From assembly GCF_002865645.1 (NCBI RefSeq), contig NW_020194555.1, positions 1,824,288 through 1,888,287 of the forward strand: a DNA stretch of 64,000 bases, given 5' to 3'. Numbering within the stretch: position 1 is the stretch's first letter; every line of letters begins with the position of its first letter. The notes beneath the pieces were generated by a model, which worked only from the letters and a program-made list of their open reading frames with translations, had not been told where the DNA came from and ran no database searches. A program made the translations under genes and the position numbers. The stretch comes from Hyaloscypha bicolor E. Its lineage: Eukaryota > Ascomycota > Leotiomycetes > Helotiales > Hyaloscyphaceae. Below are positions 1 through 10,091 of this stretch, piece after piece.

Positions 1-1279
1 CTAGCTAATAAACTACCGAGTAGGTTGAAGCCTTAAGTACACACATTTAGTCAATTAATATGAGCGTTTAGAAGCCTGGAAGGGACTTGGCAGTGGACGA
101 GATAATCATACGATTTGAAGGTCGATTAAAGGAAACAACTACTGTTCCAAACAAGCCTATACCTACTGGATATAAGGTATGGGGGGCAGCCCAGAGGGGG
201 TTCTTACTCGTATGGAACTGGTATATTCCTGGTCAAAGAAATGGCCCTGTGGGAGTACGTACTTCCAGGGAGCTTGGTGGGACAATTAAGGCTGGAAATA
301 GTGGAAATAAGACATAAGCAGTAGTTCTGCACTTGATTAAAAGGTTACCTAAATCTCCTAAAGGTTCTGGATATCACGTTTACCTTAATAATCTCTTTGT
401 TTCTACTCGCTTCGTCTAATACACTCGTACCCAGGGAGTTGCAATTACTGGAACTTGCAGGATAACTAGGGGAGTTATTAAGGAGCTTCTTGACCTTCAG
501 AAATCGGATAAAAAGGATATAATACCCTGGGGTAAAACGTATTCCAGGTATATACCCAATAGAGAAGTGTGTTATGTGGGGTGGAAGGATTAAGCTTTTG
601 TTTTAATAATGTCTTCTTTTATATTAGGTGACGAGCGTGTTTTATGGCAAAGGAAGAGGCCTAAGGAGACTTCTTCTAAAGCAAAGACTATACGAATACC
701 CTTTAGTAATCAGGCTATAAAGATACTCTCGATTCCTGTAATTGCGGATGAATATAACTATTATATGGGAGCAGTTAACGAGTTTGATTACCTGACTGCT
801 CAGAACACTGGTTTACGGCACGTGGAGCGAGGAGGGCACCAAGCACTAGAGCACTGGCTACTTCGTACGGTTCTAATTAATTACTATTTACTTGCTTTAT
901 GCAGTAATGTGCCAGAACCTAGGGAAGTAAGCTTTAGGAGCTAGCAAGACTTCAGGAGGCAGCTTGTTTATGCACTAGTTACTAAGGGTAGAAGCAGTAG
1001 TGAGATCTGTCCAAAGAGAAGAATATCACGAATTAGCCAGAGAGCTAATTATATACCTGTAAGCTCACATAAGATCGTAAATCTCAGTAGAAGGGGTATA
1101 TATATATATGTTGTAAGGGACTGAGATTCAAGGATCGGCCAAGAAAGCGGATTGCACTAGCTCAAATTGCATCGAACCAAGGCAGGGAAAGCTCTACGCA
1201 CGAGTCTGTTTACGGCTGTAAACAATGCGATGTTCATCTATGTAAGGATCGTGGTTGTTTTGATGTATTTCATAGATAA
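1..1279 (+). pseudogene. Decayed piggyBac-family DDE transposase (5' end outside window)
   Basis: One frame runs from the left edge to about 1100, broken by stops (for example at 315, 417, 591 and 942). It shifts by one frame in a TA microsatellite near 1100 and ends at TAA 1277-1279. Recognisable blocks are PGRDLAVDEIIIRFEGR (about 80-125), the VYLNNLF block (about 375-395), AVNEFDYLTAQNTGLRH (about 770-820), and a C-terminal cysteine cluster GCKQCDVHLCKDRGCFDVFH (about 1213-1273). That order (catalytic domain, insertion/C-terminal half, cysteine-rich DNA-binding finger) is typical of piggyBac transposases, which cut and paste at TTAA. The first catalytic Asp is present (VDE). The second reads LNN, and the third AVNEFD where GVDxxD is usual, so two catalytic Asp appear to be Asn. 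With the stops this is inactive. The left end, TIRs and TTAA duplication were not found. Confidence 0.82.
1099..1110. repeat. TA microsatellite at the piggyBac frameshift
   Basis: A short run of alternating T and A lies inside the piggyBac coding region. The reading frame before it (codons starting at positions divisible by 3) differs from the one after it (codons ending at TAA 1277-1279), so slippage here is the likely cause of the frameshift. Confidence 0.6.
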
Positions 1280-1389
1280 AGATAGAATTGATTAATTTGA
1301 GGGGGAAATCCAGTCCTCTGATTGGCTAGAATTAAGCGAAAAGCAGTGTGCACGGACCACCCCCAAGCTGGCCGCAGCGGAACGGATAG

Positions 1390-1770
1390 CTAATATATAA
1401 TAGCTTTCTCTAAATTCTAGTTATAAAATATTTTCTTTTAATATTATATATAAAAATACTTATTAATAAAATATTCTAAATATTACTTTTTCTTCTATAG
1501 TAATTTCAGAGAAAGTACTATATTCTGGCTATATTTGAATTATATCTAATTCGAGGAATTTATTATAATTTAGATTTTAATATTTTAGTTATTTAATATA
1601 ATTATTTAATAGCTAATATAGGAATATATATAGAAATATTTAGAATATTAAGTTTTTTAGAAGCTAGTATATTACGGGTATATTTTACTTTTATAACTTT
1701 TTATATTCTAGCTTTTCTTTTTTTAATTTTAAATTATTTTTAAAAAAGATTTTCTATTTTACTCTATTTA
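1390..1770. other. AT-rich stretch between piggyBac and DUF3435 copy A
   Basis: About 380 bp of very AT-rich DNA with no open frame and no recognisable coding similarity. Composition changes abruptly at about 1771, where the leader of DUF3435 copy A begins. It is probably RIP-mutated repeat DNA; nothing more can be assigned. Confidence 0.5.
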
Positions 1771-1776
1771 ACAAGC

Positions 1777-2073
1777 GAACGGCAAACTAGCTATTGCTTT
1801 TAACTGATTTTGTCGCGGTTTTCCATAGCCGATTTGCCAAAATCTCGCGCTGCTCTAACCCTCATTCAGCTAGTGGGTCAAAGCGGCATGACCCTCGTTG
1901 AATCAACACCGAAAACAAAAGAGCAATGTCGGTTGTGCATTCAGAAACGGCTTCTCGGGATTCTTAAAGGGCTCACCATGGCTAGGTATCATATTTCTTC
2001 GTCCATACCTCCTTCTCTTCTCTCATCTCCTCTGAACTACTCATACTCATCCACCTCCCTCTCGCTCTATTTC
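1777..2073 (+). other. 5' leader of DUF3435 element copy A, left of the hAT insertion
   Basis: This stretch aligns with 46877-47290, the leader of copy B. Shared features are the opening ACGGCAAA block, a 'tagccgattt-c-aaaatctcgc' block, an 'aacaccgaaaa/aacaccaaaaa' block, and a long pyrimidine-rich tract (tctctcctcc type) before the gene. An apparent short open frame from 1810 is just this non-coding leader. Homology starts sharply at the edge of AT-rich DNA in both copies, which may mark the 5' terminus of the element. The hAT insertion cuts the pyrimidine tract. Confidence 0.65.
2066..2073. repeat. hAT target-site duplication, left copy (TCTATTTC)
   Basis: The 8 bp before the element's first base are TCTATTTC, identical to the 8 bp after its last base (5071-5078). 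An exact 8-bp duplication is diagnostic for hAT transposition. Confidence 0.93.
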
Positions 2074-2082
2074 TAGGGCTCC

Positions 2083-2190
2083 TATCGAATCGAATCGGAT
2101 CGAATTTTTGGAAATTCGATTCGATGTAATCGAATCGAATTTATATAAAAGTTCGATTCGATTGAATATTCGATCTAATCGAACTCCCGT
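2083..2190. repeat. Left subterminal TCGAAT/ATTCGA motif array of the hAT element
   Basis: About a dozen copies of TCGAAT or its complement ATTCGA, often overlapping as ATCGAATCGAAT, lie within about 110 bp of the left TIR. Short motifs clustered near hAT ends are known transposase-binding sites in other hAT elements, so that role is inferred here. Confidence 0.75.
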
Positions 2191-2589
2191 GACTAAAAAT
2201 CACGTGTTAGGGCATAGAATAGGGGACTTATATCTAAAGTAGTAATAGAAGCGAATTTACTAAAAGAATTAGCTATATACTAAATCAAAACTCTCAATTT
2301 CCTAATTCTCTCTGCTACTAAGACTACTAATTCAGGCCTAATTACGGCCCAACTAGTATATATAAGTACCCTGATTTGCCCCTAATTCGCCCCTATAATA
2401 AAGATATATATACTAATTAATAATAGAATAGCACTAACTCCCCTGAAATCCTCCTAATTACAGGAGACCACGTCTATACCTTAGCGTTCTCGTCGAATTA
2501 TAAGAGAAAAAAATAAAAATATAATTACTATTAATACCCCTCTATAACCCTCAAGAACCACGAATACCTCCCTAGATACTCCGAATATA

Positions 2590-4794
2590 CTAACTACTCG
2601 CAAGCGTAAGATCAACTACGCTAATCTCTATAACTTCGGGTTTTAGGGCCGTCCTCTACTCTTACCAAAGCCTCTAGCTAAGAGAGCACGTGTTTCTAAT
2701 ACAGGAGCCTCTTAAGAAGCCTCCCAAGCCACTATAATTCCTGAGGAAAGCGAGAATAAAGAGGATAATAAAGATATATTTGAGGAGAAGAAGCAGAAGC
2801 AAGCAAATACCTCTGGCAAGCGTGCTTAGTAGTGAAAATACTATATAAGCAAGACACTTACTACTAAGTATAATAAGGGTAAGAGAAAGATAAAAGAGAG
2901 GGTTTTTAACGAGAAATATACCTGTAATATCTATAAGAACTTCGATTAACTAGTATTAAAGCTCAAGGGATTAACTACCGCTTTATCTAATTATATTCAA
3001 GTCGACTATAAGCGCTCTAATTCCTCTGGATCTATGGCCTCTGGATCTATGGAAAAAGTATAATCTGGCCTTAATAAGTTTATAAAATCGAAGGAGAATA
3101 TACCTGATTTTAAAGGTATAATAGTTAATTAGATTATTAATACTTGTTAGCTATTTATAACCTTAGAAAAGCCGAAGTTTAAGCTCATGATTCGCTCTGC
3201 CGGATATACTAGACAGATTATTAGAGAGGATATAATTACTAAGCATATTCTTAGTAGAGTTAAGGTTTCTGAAAGTGATTTAATAGCTCTATTAAATACT
3301 ACTTATAATATAATTACTATATTATTTAATGGTTAGACAAGCACAAATAACCTCTCGATATTCGCTATAAATAGGAAGTAGGCAGGCCTAGATATAAAGA
3401 TATATTAAGCTTATTTAGACTTTATTAAGATTAAGGGTACTTATTCCGGTAGAAACCTTACTTAAATCGTCTATAAAAGAGGCAAAAAACTCGGTATACT
3501 TTATAAGATCATAAGCCTTACTAGAGATAATGCTAAGAATAATAATACTTGCGCTCGGTATCTTTATAAAATAATAGGATATATATATAATAAATACCTT
3601 AATCTAATACCTATTCACGATAAATTAATAAGATTTAAGAGGAAAGCGAGCAAGATTAATTACTTAGCTCATATAAATAACCTTATTATAAAGGCAATTT
3701 TGAAGTCCTTAGGCTCAAGTACTTATAAAGATACTATAGTATTCCTTAATTGAGTTAGTAATAATAGTTAGAATAAGGTTACTTTACCTATAGTATTAGG
3801 AAATATTACTATACTACGTATTATAGTTCTTTGGATAAACCGCTCTCTATAGCGAATTTAAGAGTAGCTTACTTAAGAAGAAGTTATTTCTATAATTTCA
3901 TATAATATTAATATAAGATAGAATTATACTCTCGTAATACTAGAGGCAGCTTTCTTAAATCAGGTAGCTTTAAAGGCATTTATTAAGAACTATCCAGAAA
4001 TTGCATATTTCTCTTTTAAGAACGAGTAATAGAAAAGACTCAAGCAGATTAGAGATCTTCTAAAGCCATTTGAGGAGCACACGCTATTCGTCTTCCGGGA
4101 AGAGCCTATATTATATTGTCTTCCGAACCTATACCTTTAGCTTAAGAAGCTCCTGTAATTAATTATAAAGAAAGAAGAAGTATATGCTATATTCGATTCT
4201 TCTCTTCTTGAGGCTACTTAAAAAGGACTTAATAAGTTTAATTAATACTATGCGGAGATAAAGAAGAATAATATATACTAGATTACTTATTATCTTGATC
4301 CGAGAATTAAGGCTAAGTAGTTAATTAAAAATTACTCTAATTACGAAATAATTCTTAATTACGTTAAGAGCTTCCTAAAAAAGGCCTATTTATCTAAAGA
4401 AGAATTACTAGTAAGACCTCGTAATCTAGTTCAGAAGATAAAGATAAGCTTAGAGCTAGAGTTCTTGCAAGAGTATGGCTCTATAATTATAGCTAATAAT
4501 AATATTAAGTAATACTTTAATACTCCAAGTATTAATTTCGTATTAAATAAGAAGAAGAATTAGACTAAGTAGATATTAAATTAGTAAAAGGTCCATAAGC
4601 AAGAATACTCCCTCATATTTCAGGTTACACGTGATTACCTTCCTATTCCGGGAGCAGAGGTTAACGTTAAGCGATTATTTAATATTATAAGAGAGATATT
4701 AGGGTTAAGACGTACTTTAATATCTATAGAGACTTTGAGGGCATTAGTCTTATTAAAGGACTATATCCGTCGTGAAGTAGCTAGACAAGTTTAG
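2590..4794 (+). pseudogene. hAT transposase, RIP-degraded
   Basis: Translated in the frame that ends at TAG 4792-4794, the region reads as one protein interrupted only by TAA/TAG, consistent with former Gln and Trp codons. The N-terminal part is lysine/arginine rich with a CNIC pair near 2930, at the position of a BED finger. The middle part has LTRDNAKNN (about 3515-3540), a block resembling the conserved 'claHvinLi' segment (YLAHINNLIIKAILK, about 3660-3705), and YYLDPRIKAKQLIKNY (about 4290-4335). The C-terminus has the hAT dimerisation motif: RDYLPIPGAEVNVKRLFN, then a RRTLISIETLRALVLLKDY block (about 4635-4765). Length and domain order fit hAT transposases. It cannot be functional. The exact start is unknown. 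Confidence 0.85.
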
Positions 4795-4904
4795 GTGGTT
4801 ATAAAAATCACGTGTGTACTATAGATTATGTCTAAATAGCCTTAATATTAATATAAATAAATATTATTAAAAAAAGGTTCTAGTTTATATACGAATTTCT
4901 GATT

Positions 4905-5065
4905 TTAAGGGAAAATCACGTGGAAAATTCGATCAAACCATCGAATATTCGATCGAATCCTGTAAAAAAATTCGATTCTAATCGAATCGAACTTTACGTA
5001 ATCCGATTCGACCGAATTCGATCGAATTTCGATCGAATCGAACTAATTCGATAATTCGATAGGAG
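4905..5065. repeat. Right subterminal TCGAAT/ATTCGA motif array of the hAT element
   Basis: Mirror counterpart of the left array: numerous TCGAAT/ATTCGA/TCGATCGAAT motifs fill the last 150 bp before the right TIR. An AAAATCACGTG motif lies at its inner edge, with another about 110 bp further in. The CpG-containing motif persists despite surrounding CpA loss, as expected if mutation was aimed at CpA. Confidence 0.75.
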
Positions 5066-5070
5066 CCCTA

Positions 5071-5078
5071 TCTATTTC
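5071..5078. repeat. hAT target-site duplication, right copy (TCTATTTC)
   Basis: Identical to 2066-2073; the pyrimidine-rich DUF3435 leader resumes immediately after it. Confidence 0.93.
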
Positions 5079-5830
5079 TCTTCCCTCCTCCCCTCCGACA
5101 CAGTTCCACAGGCAGCAGGCCGCTCCCGGCATCTCCTCTAACAGATCGATCTGGATATGCGGCGTCGTCAAACAAGACCAAGCTCTTCCTCCGACGATAG
5201 CGATATGCCAGACTACGGCAGCTGCTTCGATGTAGAAAATGAGTTAGGTGAGACCGAATCCGATACGAATCCGACGGATGTCGATACCGATGCTGAAGGA
5301 GGGGACAAGGCAAACACATTGTGGACTGCTAAAAAGGATAAGGACCGTCCGCTGGAATACTATCTCAATTAAGAAGAGGACCTCGACGAGTCGGATGATG
5401 AAGATGAATACTAATCGAGGACAACAGTATCCTCCTCGACAGGATTGAGGAACGATGGCATCAATAAGCTTCTTTTCTCTTTAGTTACTGCCTCTTACAG
5501 TCGGATCATTGAGCTTACTTGCGTATAGGTACTGCTAATACACACATAAGGACCTGAAGCAATCGATGCAAACTATCTCTTACCGTACTCTCAAGGCCTT
5601 CTTCAATTAGGTGGTGAATCAAGATCGAGGGAAAGGTAGGAGAAGGCTTCAAAGGGTTGATTCGTCCGATAGTCTCGGCACATACTGGAAGGTCTTTCAA
5701 AATGTATATTAGAGGGCGATGCGTTCGCAGATTGAGCTGAAGCTTAATCGTTAGATGCATTGGGTGAATTGCATTCCTTCTATGTCCTTTGATTATATCC
5801 TATTATAGTAAAGCAGAGGCTAATAATCTC
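5079..5830 (+). pseudogene. DUF3435 (tyrosine-recombinase-like) gene copy A, N-terminal part only
   Basis: After the end of the interrupted leader an acidic, serine-rich N-terminus starts at ATG 5157 (blocks PSSSSDDSDMPDYGSCFDVE and DTNPTDVDTDAEGG). It is followed after a TAA (5370-5372) by an EEDLDESDDEDEY block. An intron-like gap follows. The next exon reads YRTLKAFFN..VVNQDRGKGRRRL and SSDSLGTYWKVFQNVY (about 5580-5720). That segment matches copy B at 47920-48090. Similarity is lost after about 5830, so the recombinase core, the C-terminal half and any catalytic Arg/Tyr are missing. DUF3435 proteins are related to Crypton and Starship 'captain' tyrosine recombinases. RIP damage is lighter than in the AT-rich blocks: mostly isolated stops. 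It is a truncated, nonfunctional relative of copy B. Confidence 0.78.
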
Positions 5831-6160
5831 GTCCCTCATTAGTTCCTACGAAAACTAGGTAAGAACTATAGTTAATAACGGTTTGCTTTGATCTCATTAA
5901 GTCTTAATAAAGGCCTTGGGCGCGGAAAGTGCGAATCCTGGAATTGGGGAAATCGGCAGGCATGAGGCGTGTGAGGCATGAGATAGCTGGATTATCGAAG
6001 ATCGTAAGGCAAGAGCAATGAATATGGCTTAGGAGTATATGAGCATCCTTTCTCTCAGACTCTTCTTTTCTCTTCCTCCCGCGACTACCAGGCAATAAAT
6101 ATCAACAGCGTTTATTCTTATCCCAAGATTATTTATTGCAACGGAGACCACATCGCAAAG
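5831..6160. other. No gene recognised; region after the DUF3435 copy A break
   Basis: About 330 bp of mixed composition. Similarity to copy B has ended. A short frame around 5920-6005 (RILELGKSAGMRRVRHEIAG) is open, but I do not recognise it and it has no matching partner in the window. Confidence 0.4.
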
Positions 6161-6313
6161 ATGTTCTTTCGCAACTTCCTTTCTGGAACCCTCGCCAGCT
6201 GGCGTGCCCTGACACCTATGGACAGGAACAATCTGGTTCTCAACGTACCCCCCAAGATGATTGGCATGTTCGTGGCTTGCTACGGGATTTCTGCGTACCA
6301 GAAGTCCCGATAG
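6161..6313 (+). CDS. Possible 50-residue small membrane protein (hypothetical)
   Basis: ATG 6161 to TAG 6311-6313 encodes 50 residues: a basic N-terminus, then SWRALTPMDRNNLVLNVP, a hydrophobic stretch KMIGMFVACYGISAY, and a short basic tail. The pattern (WRxLTPMxR, about 10 residues, NVP, hydrophobic helix) recurs in a separate 56-residue frame on the other strand at 7437-7607. Similarity at protein level without obvious DNA identity suggests a genuine family, but two short frames can match by chance. No function is assigned. It lies in a normal-GC island without RIP damage. Confidence 0.35.
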   Translation: MFFRNFLSGTLASWRALTPMDRNNLVLNVPPKMIGMFVACYGISAYQKSR

Positions 6314-7436
6314 CAGCCTCAAAGAACCTCTGCTGAGAAATCTTCCGTAGAATCGGATCATCCCTCTAAGGCGACAGGCCCGGCGGCTCGATGGGCGGAT
6401 TGGAAGGCGCGAAAGAACTAAAGAGCAACCCCGGGCATGGCGGTAAGTCTTCAACAGTCTCAAAAGCACGCTCTCTATTCAAGACGTATCTGACTTTGCA
6501 AACTCGTAGGCGGCCCGATGGCGCTGCCTGTAAGACCCTCAAGCCGAAAGGCACAACCTCCCCAGATGTTTCCGAGTGCCGGAAAAAGACTTTACACCAC
6601 TACATCTCAGCTCTACCACCTGGATACGAATCGAAACCAGCATCATTCGAAGGAGAGTTATGCTCAGTCATTCGGCTTGCAATCTCATTGGGAGCTCATC
6701 TCTACACGCCTTGCATCAAGAATTGAGAATGGAAAGACACAACCTCCCCACTGGAGACGAAAGACACAACCTTCCCATTGGAGACAAAAGACACAACCTC
6801 CCCATTGGAGACGAGAGACACAGCCTCCCTATTGGAGACGAAAGACAACGCAACGTTCATTGGGAATGATATGTGGCAACACTAACTGCCAGGACGTGTC
6901 GGTACTGGAAAGCAACAAAATTCTGAAGGAGTAGGAAACCTGAAAATGACGAGAGTTGATTCCACTGGGGATGGGTGGCAAAGACTAGTACGAGAAAAGA
7001 TGGAAGTGATACTTGGATTACGGGAACATTGGTGGCAGACTCTGGGAGGACGAGGACGATATGAAGGATCCTTGAGCTGGATAGCAGTGGTATGTAACAG
7101 GGAAGATTGGCATATAGTCCGATTGAGTTCAATTTGGGGAGTTAGGGGTCATCACTAGAAATGAGGAAATTATGGAAGATTGCGGTGCACCTACTGTGGA
7201 ATGCCGTTCATTAGGGAAGGCGACATGTACAATAAATACCACAATAAGACACCCTAGTGTCGAGCATATAGGTATCCTTGTTTTTCACATTTGTATCCTT
7301 TTCTCCTACGGCACTGATTGTGACCACAATGTGCTGGTAAAAAAATTTGGTGGCTCCCAAAACCTCCCCTCCCAATAAATAACGGTGCACAAGATTATGC
7401 CCTCTCCAGGACGCACATAAACACAACCATCAACAA
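6314..7436. other. Normal-GC region without a recognised gene
   Basis: Several overlapping open frames of 60-140 codons occur on both strands here, but they overlap one another, none shows a family motif I recognise, and much of 6730-6850 is a minisatellite. I see no convincing gene. Balanced base composition and intact CpA show that this island escaped the RIP that hit its surroundings. Confidence 0.45.
6732..6849. repeat. 27-bp minisatellite, about 4.3 copies
   Basis: Units start at 6732, 6759, 6786 and 6813, with a partial unit at 6840. Each is a variant of a 27-mer beginning GAAAGACACAACCTCCCCA and ending TTGGAGAC. Because 27 is divisible by 3, all frames stay open, which creates artefactual repeat-protein frames (9-residue period) in this stretch. 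Confidence 0.9.
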
Positions 7437-7607
7437 TTATTCCGAGCCAGAAGACACCGTAACTCGTGCATTTTCTTTCTTTTGCAGGTTGTATATCAAA
7501 TACTCTTTCAAGAACAAAGCCCCCGCGATACCTAGTGGGACGTTCGTTGCGTATGAAATCCTGCCCATCGGCGTCAGGGAGCGCCACCATGATGTAAAAG
7601 CGCGCAT
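7437..7607 (-). CDS. Possible 56-residue small membrane protein (hypothetical)
   Basis: Reading leftward from ATG at 7605-7607 to TAA at 7437-7439 gives 56 residues. An N-terminal WWRSLTPMGR motif is followed by NVPLGIAGALFLKEYLIY, a hydrophobic segment long enough for one membrane span, and a polar tail ending SSGSE. The same frame is open upstream to 7712, but the extra 35 residues are low-complexity Ser/Lys, so I prefer the internal Met. The WRxLTPMxR and NVP spacing resembles the frame at 6161-6313, in convergent orientation about 1.1 kb away. The family is not recognised. Expression and coding status are uncertain. Confidence 0.35.
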   Translation of the reverse strand: MRAFTSWWRSLTPMGRISYATNVPLGIAGALFLKEYLIYNLQKKENARVTVSSGSE

Positions 7608-7712
7608 GTTTCGTGGTTGTTTGGTAGGGGTCGACTTGTAGAGACTTAGAGAGCGTACAGATAAGGAATTGATCTGTTGTTTCGTGCTTGAGGATCTGGA
7701 AAGTGATGGCAA

Positions 7713-9291
7713 TAATTATTTCTGGTCAGGTAGGTAGGGTAGCACGGGTAGATACGTCAAGCGGAATAAGTGAGCCCCAGATCGAGATTAGTGCGCTAGC
7801 ATTCAACTTTACCTAATATCGTAAGCTTCGATTTAAGTCTGGCCCACTGGATTTTGTGACGTGATTCAACAGAACACGCCCAACCATCTTTACTAGTTTG
7901 TCCTTTAATGTGGTGCTTCTACTCATATGACTAACTAGTCATCATAGACGAATTTCGAAACTGGGAGGAGTTAAAAGAATGCAGATTATTGCATGTGGGA
8001 AATGGCTGGTCTGAAAAAGTATATTCAAGAGAAGCTTTCTATGGGAAGTACTCTCGCCTGTCACAATTTGCCGTACCCAACTCCTATGGCTTTAATAATA
8101 TCGTGTATGAACTCTCTCCTCTCGAAGTCCCACTCCAAGTCTCTAATCCAACTCAATTCTGCCAAAGAGCCCAGTTTATGTTCGAGGCAGCATTTGCCTG
8201 GAGGGGATTCGTAGCAGCAGCCAGCCCAGTCGGTCATACTCGGTCTCTCCGACGTCGAGAAACAGTGCTGTGATCGCTCAATCCTCTAGACACTAAACCA
8301 ACCGTCTTCCCTATTCAGCAAGAGGAGACGTCGCAGGATCATCGTCCGTCAAATCTGCCATTATGTGCCGTGTGGACTTGATGCTCTGCTTTTCCCGTAG
8401 GGAAACCATCCAGCAGGAGCCCTGCAGTTCGTGGAATCTGCCTGTTGTCCAATCCTCTCCTCCTGACCGCCTAAACACCTCAGCTTCACTGCGCGTCCTA
8501 TCCAGCGCCTCAATCGCCTTGGATTCGTGTTAAAGAGGGTCGCATGACAGTCGTCGGCGCCGCCGGTCTCATATTCTGCGTGTAGGAAGCGGAAGGAGCA
8601 GCACCGAAGCTGTTAAATCTAAGGGTATGCTTGCAGGTTCAAACCTACTATCTCAAGTCAGCCCAAATCAAGGCAGAAGTCTCCAGCACATTCCCCACAA
8701 CGCACGAGAATTTACTACTGACACGGAACCCTTCGGTGGCATACCTAGGCAGACCCAAGGCCACGTCGTCGTGAGGCATTTCCGCGACTGGTTGTTGTGC
8801 TGCAACGCGTACAAGCTCGGACGTCCCGCGGCCAGCTGACTTCCCCGGAGGGTTTAAGGGATGGCAGGAGGATCAGTAATAGTACGACGGCAAGGCAGGT
8901 CGAGAGCGCTCGGAGCTGGCTCAGCTCGTATCTCAGCTAATGCGAGGCAGGTTTAAGGAGGTCATCGGCGTTGCAGAGGGTCCGTAGCAGCGAAATGGGG
9001 AGGCCCGATCGGGGGATCCTGCTCGACGCATGAGTCTCCGCTGCGGCGTGGCCGATCAGGCGAGCCTGAGCTAGGTATGAGCTCTGAGAGCGAGGCGCGC
9101 GCAGGATTGGAAGAGGCGGGCCCAGCGTTGCAAAAGAGGAGGGTCGTTGGGCGGTTAGGAAAGGAGGGAAAAGAGTAAGCAATGGACGACGCGCTGTTCT
9201 TATACCCCGCGAAAGCGGCGGCGGGCCCGTGCACGCGCCTTGCCCGATGCGGGGGTCGCGGCTTCCTAATGCGGGCTTGCCGTTTAGTCAT
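7713..9291. other. Normal to high GC region, no confident gene
   Basis: GC rises toward 8900-9250. Short open frames exist on both strands (for example plus 7989-8273 and 8627-8839; minus 8962-9291) but they show no recognisable motif, no consistent long frame and no paralogue in the window. Composition falls abruptly to AT-rich DNA at about 9292. It may be a remnant of flanking single-copy sequence or degraded cargo. Confidence 0.45.
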
Positions 9292-9791
9292 TTACTTTTT
9301 AAATTTAAAATATTATATTTAGAATAGATTTATAATATCTGAGTTCTATAATATTTAAATATAAAAATAAGAGTTTAATAAATATATTTGTTTTTAATTT
9401 TCTTTTTATTTTCTAAACTATATTTTTTAATTTAAATTTTTTAATTTTTTTAGAAAAATATATTAAAACTATAGTTTAATTTAGAGAAATTAATAAATAA
9501 AGAACTATTTTCAAGTAATTAGTAAAATTAAAAGCTAATTTTCTAAATATTTATATAGTTTCTAATATTTTAATTTATAATTATTATTTTTATAAATAAT
9601 AAAATAAAGTTTAGATATTTTTTAAAAATTTATTTCTATTCTATTTTCTAATTATATTATAGAAATTATATTAGATAATTCTTAAGCCTTTTTTTTTATT
9701 TAATAAATTTAGATTAATTAGAAAATATTATTAATTAATTCGAAATATAATAATATTATTAAAAAAAAAGTATTTAATACTATTATTTTAA
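9292..9791. other. AT-rich DNA, left part of the Gypsy-2 target
   Basis: About 500 bp of very AT-rich sequence with no open frames. It is the DNA into which Gypsy-2 inserted. Its right end carries the TTTAA duplication (9787-9791), and the same ancestral sequence resumes at 26031. Confidence 0.55.
9787..9791. repeat. Gypsy-2 target-site duplication, left copy (TTTAA)
   Basis: Matches 26031-26035 exactly, immediately outside the two LTR ends of Gypsy-2. In AT-rich DNA a chance 5-bp match is possible, but it falls at independently defined LTR borders. Confidence 0.75.
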
Positions 9792-10091
9792 TATAAGATA
9801 TTTATTAATAAGTAATAAAATAATAGAACAAATTAGTTAGTTATAAAACTATAGTACTAAATTTAGTATAGAACTAATCTCTACTTCTTTTATAAGGTCC
9901 AGGGAAGCCTCTTCTAAATAGGGGGCCCTAATAATATATATATATAATTAGTAATTTATAAGCCTAATACTTATAATATAAATAGTAATTAGTTATAAAG
10001 TTAAAAGGCTACTAATCTCTTTAATTAATATCTATAATATCCGAGGTTTATTATATATTCTTAAATTATATATAATTTTATATATATTATA
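9792..10091 (-). repeat. 3' LTR of Gypsy-2
   Basis: Reverse complement of the family-A LTR (TGTAATGTGTAC...ACCTCACA in its least mutated copy at 19015-19312). Outer ends read TATAAGATATTT and TATATTATA after RIP. The purine-rich tract AGAAAGGAAA lies just inside it at about 10100-10112 on the minus strand and fits a polypurine tract. Confidence 0.88.

Larger units (their letters stand above)
2074..5070 (+). mobile_element. Complete but decayed hAT DNA transposon, 2997 bp
   Basis: The ends are inverted repeats: TAGGGCTCCTATCGAAT at 2074-2090 matches the reverse complement of 5054-5070 over 17 bases. The element is bordered by a perfect 8-bp duplication TCTATTTC. Both subterminal zones carry dense TCGAAT/ATTCGA motifs and the motif AAAATCACGTG. 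The interior encodes a RIP-damaged plus-strand hAT transposase. It sits in the leader of DUF3435 copy A. Paralogous copy B at about 47.25 kb has the same pyrimidine tract uninterrupted, so it works as an empty-site control. Boundaries are exact. Confidence 0.94.

Noticed and set aside
6391..6934. Overlapping plus frames with KTQPPHWRR-type repeats
   Set aside because: They are driven by the 27-bp minisatellite at 6732-6849, and several frames are open at once.
8627..8660. tRNA-like T-loop (GGTTCAAACC)
   Set aside because: No matching acceptor stem, D-arm or anticodon arm could be found around it.
8937..9291. GC-rich minus-strand frames of 81 and 109 codons
   Set aside because: Two overlapping frames, arginine/proline/serine composition expected from GC-rich non-coding DNA, no motif.
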